Of a DNA stretch of 7,616 nt, positions 1 through 6,618 are shown in pieces (position 1 is the stretch's first letter; each line of letters starts with the position of its first letter). Below the pieces are notes generated by a model. That model saw only the letters and a list, made by a program, of their open reading frames with translations. It made no database searches and was not told where the DNA came from. This DNA is from Erysipelotrichaceae bacterium (lineage in GTDB: Bacteria > Bacillota_I > Bacilli_A > Erysipelotrichales > Erysipelotrichaceae). The stretch is from NCBI GenBank assembly GCA_027449005.1, contig DAIDML010000254.1, positions 1 to 7,616 of the forward strand, read 5' to 3'. Made by a program: the position numbers and the translations under genes.

Positions 1-75
1 GACTGGAAGGAAGTAAATGACACGGAAAGTGGTTCTAAATTTAAAGTTACCATTCAATAAAATAGCTAAGATAAA
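1..75 (-). pseudogene. Fragment of a second copy of the LplB-type permease (residues 100-124), open at the left edge
   Basis: Read on the minus strand from 75 to 1, these 25 codons translate in frame as residues F100 to V124 of the permease encoded at 555-1535, with no base differences. The fragment has no start. Just upstream on this strand is antisense DUF5696 sequence, with a stop at 93-91. It either continues beyond the left edge as the rest of the permease, or the sequence simply ends in the repeat. Perfect identity argues against an old paralogue and for a recent duplication or a chimeric sequence. Confidence 0.8.
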
Positions 76-76
76 T
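1..76. repeat. Left arm of a 76-bp perfect inverted repeat
   Basis: Every base from 1 to 76 is the reverse complement of 926 down to 851. The match stops at 76/77 (77 would pair with 850 and does not) and is cut off by the window edge on the other side, so the true repeat may be longer. The loop between the arms is 774 bases. There is no transposase or recombinase, and the arm is ordinary permease coding sequence. Confidence 0.95.
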
Positions 77-82
77 ACGTCA
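70..82. other. Inverted joint J2: permease antisense fused to DUF5696 sense
   Basis: Up to position 76 the sequence is antisense permease. From codon 76-78 onward it is sense DUF5696 in frame 1. In frame 1 the permease side has stops at 58-60 and 67-69, so the DUF5696 frame cannot extend leftward. No insertion-sequence end, tRNA or recombination site is visible at the joint. Confidence 0.85.
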
Positions 83-555
83 ATCGCTTCCTACAAGCAC
101 CTGTTTATTCAAGTCAATTCTTAATTCAAACCGATACAGTACCATTCTTACAAATGGTCATTAACAATTCTATGGACATGTTTGCTCCATACTCTAACTT
201 TTCTTTCTACACACAAAGTGATGTGTTACGTATGATTGACTACAATCTATCACCATCCTTTGTGTTAACGCATGAACCTTCTTATCAACTTTCTTTGACT
301 AATTCAGCTCGATTCTATTCAACTGAATACAAAGAATACAAAGATTTAATTCAAGACATCTATGGACAAGTGAACTCAGTGCTTTCAGAAGTTGTCAATG
401 CACGATGGATTGATCGTCAAGTGGTGGAGAACGGGGTCATCAAGAATGTTTACGACAACGGTAAAATGGTGATGATTAACTACACCAATCAAGACATTAT
501 CTTTAATGGAACGGTGATTGCACCTTTAAGTGCAATTGTGATGGAGGTAGAGTAA
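76..555 (+). pseudogene. DUF5696-family protein, C-terminal 159 residues (5'-truncated)
   Basis: The frame is homologous-looking from codon 76-78 (YVNRFLQAPVYSSQ...) and runs to TAA at 553-555. An ATG at 154 would give 133 residues, but similarity to the family starts well before it, so that ATG is an internal methionine. The stretch carries the features I recall for the end of DUF5696 proteins: an APVYSSQFL/TDTVPFLQM segment, an APYSNFSFYTQSDVLRMIDY segment, a THEPSYQL segment, then a small beta-rich end with NGKMVMINYTNQ. This resembles the last part of a glycosidase-like barrel followed by a beta domain, but no catalytic role is established. The stop overlaps the ATG of the next permease by one base, the normal operon arrangement. 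Its N-terminal partner is almost certainly the minus-strand gene ending at about 1876; the two parts do not overlap in content. Confidence 0.8.
543..547 (+). promoter_or_regulatory. Ribosome binding site GGAGG for the LplB-type permease
   Basis: GGAGG lies inside the last codons of the DUF5696 C-terminus, seven bases before ATG at 555. Together with the TAATG stop/start overlap it indicates translational coupling of the two genes and fixes the permease start. Confidence 0.8.
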
Positions 556-1535
556 TGAAAACGAAAAAGAATAAACCAAGTCGTTACTTCCAAAAGCAAC
601 AGAACCGTTTAGGATACCTCTTCTTTGCACCATGGTTAATTGGGTTTCTTATCTTTACTTTGTTTCCTTTCATTTACACCGTTTACTTAAGTTTCCATCG
701 TGTGAATCTTAATGTCTTAGGATGGACAACCACATTCAATGGAATCGATAACTATGTGAGTGCATTACTGCGTAATCCTGATTTCACTCCGGCCTTAGTT
801 CAATTCTTTATTACAGAACTTATCTATGTGCCAACGATCCTCATTATTTCATTTATCTTAGCTATTTTATTGAATGGTAACTTTAAATTTAGAACCACTT
901 TCCGTGTCATTTACTTCCTTCCAGTCATCGTTATTTCAGGTTCTGTCATGAATCAGTTAATGAGTTCGGGAAATGTTCAAATTGGGAATGTTCAAAACAT
1001 CTTCGTGTATCAAATCATTGAATCTTATAGCCGTGAACTGGCAGAGGTCATCGTCTTCTTATTCAATAACTTCGCGCTTGTCTTATGGTTTACAGGGATT
1101 CCCATTGTCTTATTCTTAAGTGGACTTCAGAAGATCAACACCAACCTTTATGAAGCAGCTCAAATTGATGGAGCAACTTCATGGCAAATCTTATGGAAGA
1201 TTACCATGCCTATTATTCGTCCTATTGTCTTGGTGGCTGCTGTATTCACAGTCGTGTCTCTTGGGATGTTTCCAATCAATCCCGTTTATGGCATGATTCA
1301 AAATGCCATCTTTGATACTGTGGGTGGTTTAGGGGTAGCTTCGTCTTACGCTTGGATTTACAGTTTAACGATCTTAATTCTCATTGGTATGATCTACTTT
1401 GTGTTAAGAGATAATTCAAAAGAAGTGTATGTGGTGGATGAGCGTAAGGCACAAGCTGAAAAAGAAGCTAAACGCATTGCACGCATGAATCGACAAAATC
1501 CATTGAAGAAGATGTTCAATAGAAAGGCAGGGTAA
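555..1535 (+). CDS. Sugar ABC transporter permease, CUT1 family, LplB-type
   Basis: Inner subunit of a carbohydrate ABC importer, which would form a heterodimeric membrane channel with the permease encoded next. The 326-residue protein starts with a basic stretch (1-18), then a membrane span at about 19-47, further spans at about 84-106, 116-131, 164-190, 222-247 and 265-284. The cytoplasmic EAA loop that contacts the ATPase is at 200-219 (E200, A201, A202, D205, G206, ending in ITMP). Residues 285-326 are an unusually long, charged, probably helical tail past the last span. The start at 555 is set by GGAGG seven bases upstream and a one-base overlap with the preceding stop. The gene is complete and looks functional, but codons 100-124 are duplicated in inverted form at the window's left edge. 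The substrate cannot be told from the sequence. Confidence 0.93.
   Translation: MKTKKNKPSRYFQKQQNRLGYLFFAPWLIGFLIFTLFPFIYTVYLSFHRVNLNVLGWTTTFNGIDNYVSALLRNPDFTPALVQFFITELIYVPTILIISFILAILLNGNFKFRTTFRVIYFLPVIVISGSVMNQLMSSGNVQIGNVQNIFVYQIIESYSRELAEVIVFLFNNFALVLWFTGIPIVLFLSGLQKINTNLYEAAQIDGATSWQILWKITMPIIRPIVLVAAVFTVVSLGMFPINPVYGMIQNAIFDTVGGLGVASSYAWIYSLTILILIGMIYFVLRDNSKEVYVVDERKAQAEKEAKRIARMNRQNPLKKMFNRKAG
851..926. repeat. Right arm of the 76-bp perfect inverted repeat
   Basis: This arm lies inside the intact LplB-type permease gene (codons for residues 100-124, end of the second membrane span and the loop after it). It is identical to the reverse complement of 1-76. The reading frame is undisturbed here, so this arm is the native copy and the left arm the displaced one. 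Confidence 0.95.
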
Positions 1536-1538
1536 TCC

Positions 1539-1934
1539 ATGACAACCAAGAAACAAAAATTTGTTTGGGCTGAAAGTGATCTTAGACATAAACTTTTAGG
1601 AAGTCACATGACGGATGGATGGATTTATCGCTCTGCTGTCTATGTGTTGCTTATTGCGATTGCCTATGTCTTTCTATATCCACTACTTCGCATGTTGTCG
1701 ATGACCTTCATGTCCAGTGCTGATTTGATTAATCCTGAAATTGATTGGGTTCCTCAAAACTGGTCGTTCACTAACTTAAGAGTGGCTTGGTCTGTCATGG
1801 ATATGCCAGGAACCATCTTAAACTCATTATGGTATTCTGGTACCTTATCCTTAGCCCAAACCTTTGTGGCTGCGATTTGCATCGAGTCATCCATTTTATC
1901 AAATGTCGATTGGAAACGGTCAATTGTTTTATGA
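1539..1934 (+). pseudogene. Carbohydrate ABC transporter permease, LplC-type, truncated after about residue 113
   Basis: Starts three bases after the stop of the LplB-type permease, with a weak GGCAGGG upstream (1526-1532). Residues 1-113 look like the N-terminus of the partner permease: a cytoplasmic leader, a span at about 32-54 (LLIAIAYVFLYPLLRMLSM), a periplasmic-side stretch with WSFTNLRVAW, and the start of a second span at 93-113 (ILNSLWYSGTLSLAQTFVAA). After I113 family similarity stops: a full protein would continue with the rest of six spans and an EAA loop. Residues 114-131 are antisense to the DUF5696 gene and are not natural. About two thirds of the protein, including the ATPase contact, is missing. 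The native part ends near 1877; the frame runs on to TGA at 1932-1934 by chance. Confidence 0.85.
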
Positions 1935-3715
1935 ACTTCTGAATTGTTGTTTGATGTTTCACTGATGAGAATCGACATCATGCCCTCTACTGTCAATGAA
2001 TCAAAGCCTAAACTAGCCAATCGACCACTTTGTTCAAGTAACCATCTCGCACTCACTGATGGACGTGCATAACCAAAATTGGATATAGGCATCACATCAC
2101 GAAGTCGATATTCTAGATACCAACCATTCATGTGCTTTGCTGCCGTATTAAAGTAATTCACTTGTTCACGATTGATAGTGACATAATCTTGAACTGGTGA
2201 TAAATCGAATCCTAAGTCTTTAGCTTTCTGAATGAGTGAGCGATAGTCATTGCGAGATCCTATGGCTCCCTTTAAGGAAACACGACCAGGATGACCATTG
2301 GTGATCCCACCTTTTTGCCAACCAAGCAGTCCACTACTCACATTATTGATGCCTAAAGCCTTCACGTCATCAAGGATAGAACCCACTTGATTGGCGGTTG
2401 TTACGATGACATCCTCAACCCCAAAGACACTGCGTTTAATGTCTGACATCACAAAGTCTAAGCGAATTGGAATCTCTTCATGACTAATGGTGGAAGGTAA
2501 TTGATCATTTTCAAGAAGATGTTGACGATACTTCAATGCCATACCGACATAGTCAGCCGGAAAACCATCTTCACTACCATCATTAGCCAAGAAATCATAA
2601 CGCATTGAGATATCAAAGGAATTGCGATTTTCCATTAACGTAAAGTAACCATCCCCTTGTTTGTTGTAAACTTGGTGGAATAATTTATTGATTTCAAATC
2701 GTGGATACGCAAAGGTATAGTTAGTGAGGTTTTCTTCTGGAGAGACAATAATGTTCATGTATTCTCCACCTTGAAGTGCATAGGATACAAACGCTGCTTG
2801 ACGATTACCATGAGCAATCCCAAACACAGGCATCATTGGTGACTTCACAGGTAAGTATGAACTTTCCCAACCATAGTAGTAATCCGCTTCAGTTAAATCT
2901 TCACCATACACATTCCCTACATAGGAAGTGAGATTGGTATTTCGGTCAACAAATCGAATAAGAGCTCCTGGTCCATCAGGAACAAGAACATACCCGTCTA
3001 ATGGTGGATTTGGAACAATACGTCGATAGGATTGCTGATCAGGATCCCAATAGGCTTTTGCACCACCTGAAGCTCCTAAGAAAGGAGTTAGCATGATGGC
3101 TGCTAAGGAATCAATCCCTCCACCACCTACTTCATCAGGACGAATGTCATATCGAATACCTTCATCATCAAAATGAATGTGAAGTTTAATTTGGATATTT
3201 AAATTAGTGAAGTCAATATCTAAGCGACGATGTGAAGGATCATCATTGACTGTTGCCAACTTAGATGTTACTCCAGAATCAGATGCACTGGATAAACGAC
3301 GAATAGAAGAAGAGACATCATAGTATTCAATGGTAAGTAAAGAATTAGCAATCCCTGTATAGGTTGTATTTAAACGATCTTCCAGTGGATCACAGTTGAC
3401 TTTCTCTTCATCTGGAACTAAATTACACGCTTCTTCAAGATAACGATTGAACTCAATATCAAGTCCTGTTTTCCACAAATAACCATTACGTTTGTCTTTG
3501 ATGGCGATAATATCACGATCTTCACGATAGTAATACGCTAAGTTGTTTGTCTCATATAACAATTCAAATTCATCAGGCTGCAAATCATCATAGGTAATGG
3601 ATTCTGGAGGTAAACTTGTGTCTTGAGGTGTAGGAATATACAGTGAAGCCATAATGGTGGAAACAGATAAGATAAGGCCTATAATCGCAAGTAACAGTTT
3701 TTTAATTGAAGACAT
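1754..3715 (-). pseudogene. DUF5696-family exported protein, N-terminal 613 residues (3'-truncated)
   Basis: Large extracytoplasmic protein of unknown function. Residues 5-25 form an uncleaved anchor or signal segment (LLLAIIGLILSVSTIMASL), so the rest lies outside the membrane. A beta-rich domain (about 45-300) contains FELLYETNNLAYYYRE, YLWKT and the family-typical GYVLVPDGPGALIRF at 241-255. A probable barrel region follows from about 410, with RLDF, a GLLGWQKGGITNG stretch, a SPVQDY segment and FDSLTVEGMM at 571-580. This looks glycosidase-like, but I cannot name catalytic residues. Family similarity ends near Q613. Residues 614-653 (IAATKVWAK... to the stop at 1756-1754) are antisense to the LplC-type permease. 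The missing C-terminus is at 76-555 on the other strand; rejoined, the protein would have roughly 780 residues, probably minus a short lost stretch. The start overlaps the upstream gene by 14 bases and has an excellent ribosome binding site. Confidence 0.85.
1868..1886. other. Inverted joint J1: LplC-type permease fused tail-to-tail with DUF5696
   Basis: Plus-strand permease similarity ends at VAAI (codons 1866-1877). Minus-strand DUF5696 similarity ends about Q613 (codon 1878-1876). Both genes lose their identity at the same place, which marks a sequence joint and not two genes that merely converge. A few bases around 1870-1880 may fit both sources, so the exact point is uncertain. The hexamer AATCGC occurs at 82-87 and on the opposite strand at 1877-1872. 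It is too short to be a recombination site but would suit a microhomology-driven event. Confidence 0.8.
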
Positions 3716-5726
3716 TACGTATCACCTCCTTAAAGATGGCTTCGAAGAACATATACACTTGTTCAGTCATGATAATCACAATAAGTAAGATTAAGGCAAT
3801 GACTAACATAAATACAATGGTTAAGACAATGCTTCGTAACGACTCTCTAACAGTGTAGTTATGTACTTCTTGAATTCCTAAGTAGAGATTCAATCCGGTC
3901 CATATAACTGCACCTTGACCCACAATTTGAAGTAAGAAGGTTTCATTGTAAGTTAAAACATAACTTAATCCAATAATCACGACATAAGCAATCATGATTG
4001 GAGCTAAACTATATGCCACCATCTTCACAAGTTGAAGGAAACTACCTTCACCATCATTAATGGAAGAAACTAAGAAGTTACATAAAATAGCTAGGAAGAA
4101 TATTGAGAAGAACCCAACCACGATGGATTGTAGATCAATGTCTTCGATGGCCACCATTTGATAGATGAACCCTTTTCCTAAGAGATACCATAGGAAGATA
4201 CTGAAGAAGAGCGCAAAGATGATGAGAGCTCCTTTAACTGATCCTTTCTGCCCTGTTTTTAAGTCATAGAAGGAATCAATAGGATGTCTTAGGAAGGCAA
4301 ACATGAAGAGAACATCACTTACAATCTTAATGGAAGCTACCTTATGCAAGAATTTCTTGACCGGTTTTAATACATCATGTTTACGACGCCATTTTTTCGT
4401 CACTGCCATCACTAGCGAGAAACCGATCAATCCAGAAAGGATATATCCTAAATTGGATTGTAACCAACTGTTTCTTACTTCCCAAAACGCTTGAGAGTAA
4501 TAGAATCGATTACCTGCAATTTCAAAATGAAACATAGCATCTTCATATTGTTGGGTGTACATGTAGTTCATCCCAATACCATTGTGTGCTAATACAGACA
4601 TTTGGTTGAGTCTTAGTACCCCATCCCACAAAACAGTAGCGCCTTCATATTCACCTTGATTGAATAAATCAATCGCACTGTAGATTTGAGTTGCATACTC
4701 TGTAGGTTCAAAGGATTGTATGAACGATTTCTCACTATCAAGTACCCACAGTTGACCTTGTGAATCAACAGATATAGATGAGATTGAACTGAACAATCCC
4801 GCAATATCGTAATTACCATAAGCTGATCCAAAACTGAAAATGTATTGTCCATCATTGGTGTAGACAAAGATCAAACCTTGTTTAGATGCGGCGTAAATGA
4901 TGCCTTTATTGTCGGTGGTTAAGTCAATTAAGTCGTTTGGACCCCATGTATACTGATTAGCAAACATGTTTTGTCCAGCAGTATTATGCTTCTTAACCCC
5001 ATGCATGTTTGTGCCCATCGTAGTGGTGTACACAATGCCCTTAGAATCAAGATAGACGTTTGTAAAGGTTGTAGGAACACGCCCCAATAACAACGCTTTT
5101 TGTGCTTCCGTAAAGAAGATGTCTTGAAGGATTTGTGTAAAGCTTAAGTTCACTCTATTCGAAGTAAAGTATCCTAAGAACTCACCCGAATTTGATAATT
5201 GAATGACCCCATTATAAACTCCTTCAGAAACAATATACATGTTGCGTCGATTATCTACCGCAACCTTAAAAGGCTTATACGTTGTATCCGCAAAGGAAGC
5301 CGTTGTTGGACGATCAAAGAACTCAATGAGCTCACCACTTCGATTAAAACGAAACACCACAGCAGCACTTGGATCTGCGACATAGATATCACCATCAGTC
5401 GCTAAAGTAACCCCTGTTGGAGTTCTCATGTCCGGATGCTTTATGATTTGAACAATTGTGTCATTCTTTGTGTCATATTGTACAATTCGTGCATTATCAC
5501 GATCCGCAATGAATAAATGATCATTCTCATCCATCACAGAATCTTGAGGAGAAGATAGTCCTAGATTAGTTAATGTTCGTTTTGGTAAATACGCATCTTG
5601 AGTCCATACAATTTCATACTTCGCATTAAGTGTGCGTGTTCTGGAAGTGGCAGAGGTCGCAAAAATTGATGAGACGCTTAAAGTTAGTAAGAGGAGAAGG
5701 AAACCTAGTTTAATAATTTTTTTCAT
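3702..5726 (-). CDS. Exported NHL beta-propeller / TPR-like / Yip1-domain membrane protein
   Basis: A 674-residue multidomain protein of unknown function. Residues 1-24 form a signal peptide (MKK, then a leucine-rich core, FATSA). From about 57 to 340 there are about six NHL-like repeats, each with a D.....LFIAD/IYVAD-type strand pair (about 57-85, 100-128, 150-178, 220-247, 264-292, 313-340), enough for a six-bladed propeller. Two TPR-like helical hairpins follow (346-413), including AIDLFNQGEYEGATVLWDGVL. One span at 426-443 is followed by a basic cytoplasmic linker (KKWRRKH). A Yip1-like membrane domain begins with FAFLRHPIDSFYDLK (477-490) and has spans at about 498-518, 533-555, 567-592 and 632-656. 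The propeller is thus outside and the bundle within the membrane. NHL propellers commonly bind proteins, peptides or glycans; a docking or scaffold role for the neighbouring DUF5696 protein or permeases is inference. The start is set by TAAGGAGG at 5738-5731, overlapping the stop of the upstream permease. Confidence 0.87.
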   Translation of the reverse strand: MKKIIKLGFLLLLLTLSVSSIFATSATSRTRTLNAKYEIVWTQDAYLPKRTLTNLGLSSPQDSVMDENDHLFIADRDNARIVQYDTKNDTIVQIIKHPDMRTPTGVTLATDGDIYVADPSAAVVFRFNRSGELIEFFDRPTTASFADTTYKPFKVAVDNRRNMYIVSEGVYNGVIQLSNSGEFLGYFTSNRVNLSFTQILQDIFFTEAQKALLLGRVPTTFTNVYLDSKGIVYTTTMGTNMHGVKKHNTAGQNMFANQYTWGPNDLIDLTTDNKGIIYAASKQGLIFVYTNDGQYIFSFGSAYGNYDIAGLFSSISSISVDSQGQLWVLDSEKSFIQSFEPTEYATQIYSAIDLFNQGEYEGATVLWDGVLRLNQMSVLAHNGIGMNYMYTQQYEDAMFHFEIAGNRFYYSQAFWEVRNSWLQSNLGYILSGLIGFSLVMAVTKKWRRKHDVLKPVKKFLHKVASIKIVSDVLFMFAFLRHPIDSFYDLKTGQKGSVKGALIIFALFFSIFLWYLLGKGFIYQMVAIEDIDLQSIVVGFFSIFFLAILCNFLVSSINDGEGSFLQLVKMVAYSLAPIMIAYVVIIGLSYVLTYNETFLLQIVGQGAVIWTGLNLYLGIQEVHNYTVRESLRSIVLTIVFMLVIALILLIVIIMTEQVYMFFEAIFKEVIRNVFN
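3721..3731 (-). promoter_or_regulatory. Ribosome binding site AAGGAGGTGAT for the DUF5696 gene
   Basis: This is an extended, essentially full complement of the 16S rRNA 3' end, five bases before ATG at 3715-3713. It sits within the last codons of the NHL/Yip1 gene (coding K-E-V-I), so one stretch serves both as coding sequence and as start signal. It confirms the start of the DUF5696 protein and predicts strong coupled translation. Confidence 0.9.
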
Positions 5727-5730
5727 AGTT

Positions 5731-5738
5731 CCTCCTTA
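5731..5738 (-). promoter_or_regulatory. Ribosome binding site TAAGGAGG for the NHL/Yip1 gene
   Basis: The TAA here is also the stop codon of the upstream permease (5738-5736), so termination and re-initiation happen on the same bases. The spacing to ATG at 5726 is short (four bases). It supports the start at 5726. Confidence 0.85.
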
Positions 5739-6605
5739 CTTCATTCCTGAATGGCTCATGGTGTTCATGACCTTGGATTGTAAAAGAATAAAGATGAGTA
5801 AGTTAGGAAGAAACATGATTAACCCTGCTGCTGCAGCCATCCCTACACCCGCAATGGAGTTGGAAGCGTTGGTAAGAGAGCTTAAGTAAAAAGCAAAGTT
5901 TTTAAGTGTTTCATTCGTAATGTATAAACTGGAAGCTTCAGTCGCATTCCATGATACTTGGAAGGTTAAAATTCCTACGGTTGCTAACGCAGGTCTGACT
6001 AGTGGAATAACGATTTTATTGAGGATTTGCCAATCATTAGCTCCATCCAGTCGAGCAGCTTCAATAACTGCATCTGGCACTTGGTCCATGAACTGCTTAA
6101 CCAAGAATAATCCTACTGGCATAGCCAATGCTGGCAAGATGTGTGCTAGAAAGTTATCCGTTAATCCTGTTTGCTTAATGATGAGATAGCGTGGAATTGC
6201 CACTGCAATTGGCACAAACATTAACGCTAATTGATTAACACTGAATAACCAGTTTTTTGCCTTGAAGGTTTTCTTTGATAAAACATAACCTGCACCAGCT
6301 GTCACCATGATGGTTAAAAATACTGTCAGTGATGTCGCTACAATCGAGTTGAATAAATAACGTGTCATAGGAACCCCAGTTGTTGAGGAAGTTCGCCATA
6401 AATCACTGAAATTTTGAAAGGTTGGTTTAATCACAAAGAAGCGTGGTGGAAACATAAATAATTCATCTAGTGGCTTGAATGCTTGGTTGATAATGTACAC
6501 AACGGGAAGCACCATGAATAAAGCCATTGGTATAAGGAAAAAATAAAATTTAAGTTGAGATTTATCAAATCGTTTAGGATTGATTTTTGTACCTTGAAAT
6601 GCCAT
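5736..6605 (-). CDS. Carbohydrate ABC transporter permease, CUT1 family, MalG/LplC-like
   Basis: Membrane channel subunit, partner of the permease encoded just upstream. I start it at ATG 6605-6603 (MAFQGTK, 289 residues), because AGGAGGGG lies five bases upstream. An in-frame ATG at 6662 would add 19 residues inside the preceding gene without a comparable site. Spans are predicted at about 21-41, 86-108, 118-140, 151-171, 203-222 and 257-276. The cytoplasmic EAA loop is at 182-201 (E182, A183, A184, D187, G188, ending in IVIP), intact for ATPase contact. The C-terminus is short, as usual for the MalG-type half. The length is normal for the family. The stop TAA is embedded in the ribosome binding site of the NHL/Yip1 gene. 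Substrate unknown. Confidence 0.93.
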   Translation of the reverse strand: MAFQGTKINPKRFDKSQLKFYFFLIPMALFMVLPVVYIINQAFKPLDELFMFPPRFFVIKPTFQNFSDLWRTSSTTGVPMTRYLFNSIVATSLTVFLTIMVTAGAGYVLSKKTFKAKNWLFSVNQLALMFVPIAVAIPRYLIIKQTGLTDNFLAHILPALAMPVGLFLVKQFMDQVPDAVIEAARLDGANDWQILNKIVIPLVRPALATVGILTFQVSWNATEASSLYITNETLKNFAFYLSSLTNASNSIAGVGMAAAAGLIMFLPNLLIFILLQSKVMNTMSHSGMK

Positions 6606-6610
6606 TATTT

Positions 6611-6618
6611 CCCCTCCT
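6611..6618 (-). promoter_or_regulatory. Ribosome binding site AGGAGGGG fixing the start at 6605
   Basis: It overlaps the TAG stop (6619-6617) of the upstream permease and lies five bases before ATG at 6605. This decides against the longer frame from 6662. Confidence 0.85.

Larger units (their letters stand above)
77..1877. other. 1.8 kb segment inverted relative to the rest of the operon
   Basis: This block carries DUF5696 C-terminus, a complete permease and a permease N-terminus on the plus strand. Everything from about 1877 to 7616 is coded on the minus strand. The block supplies exactly what the minus-strand DUF5696 gene lacks, and continues with the permease pair often expected after such a gene. 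Flipping it restores a single-direction operon at the right-hand joint. It does not restore one at the left-hand joint, where the neighbouring sequence is permease residues 100-124 instead of the rest of the second permease. Confidence 0.75.

Noticed and set aside
1..926. 76-bp inverted repeat as ends of a transposon or as an origin/hairpin
   Set aside because: The repeat is ordinary permease coding sequence, one arm is in its native place, and there is no transposase or target duplication.
77..1877. The inverted block as a phase-variable invertible switch
   Set aside because: A simple flip would place the rest of the LplC-type permease at 1-76, but this region is LplB residues 100-124. The two joints share only a hexamer (AATCGC), not proper inverted repeats, and no invertase gene is visible.
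1754..1934. Genuine antisense overlap of two convergent genes
   Set aside because: The overlapping tails carry no family similarity on either strand beyond about 1877; they are read-through across the joint.
76..3715. Two separate DUF5696 paralogues, one truncated at each end
   Set aside because: The halves are complementary with no shared region, and both end exactly at joints where other genes are also cut. One split gene is simpler.
4303..5889. Plus-strand open frames at 4303-4494, 5199-5405, 5632-5889 (and 5920-6189 further on)
   Set aside because: They lie fully antisense to well-supported minus-strand genes, lack ribosome binding sites and show no recognisable protein features.
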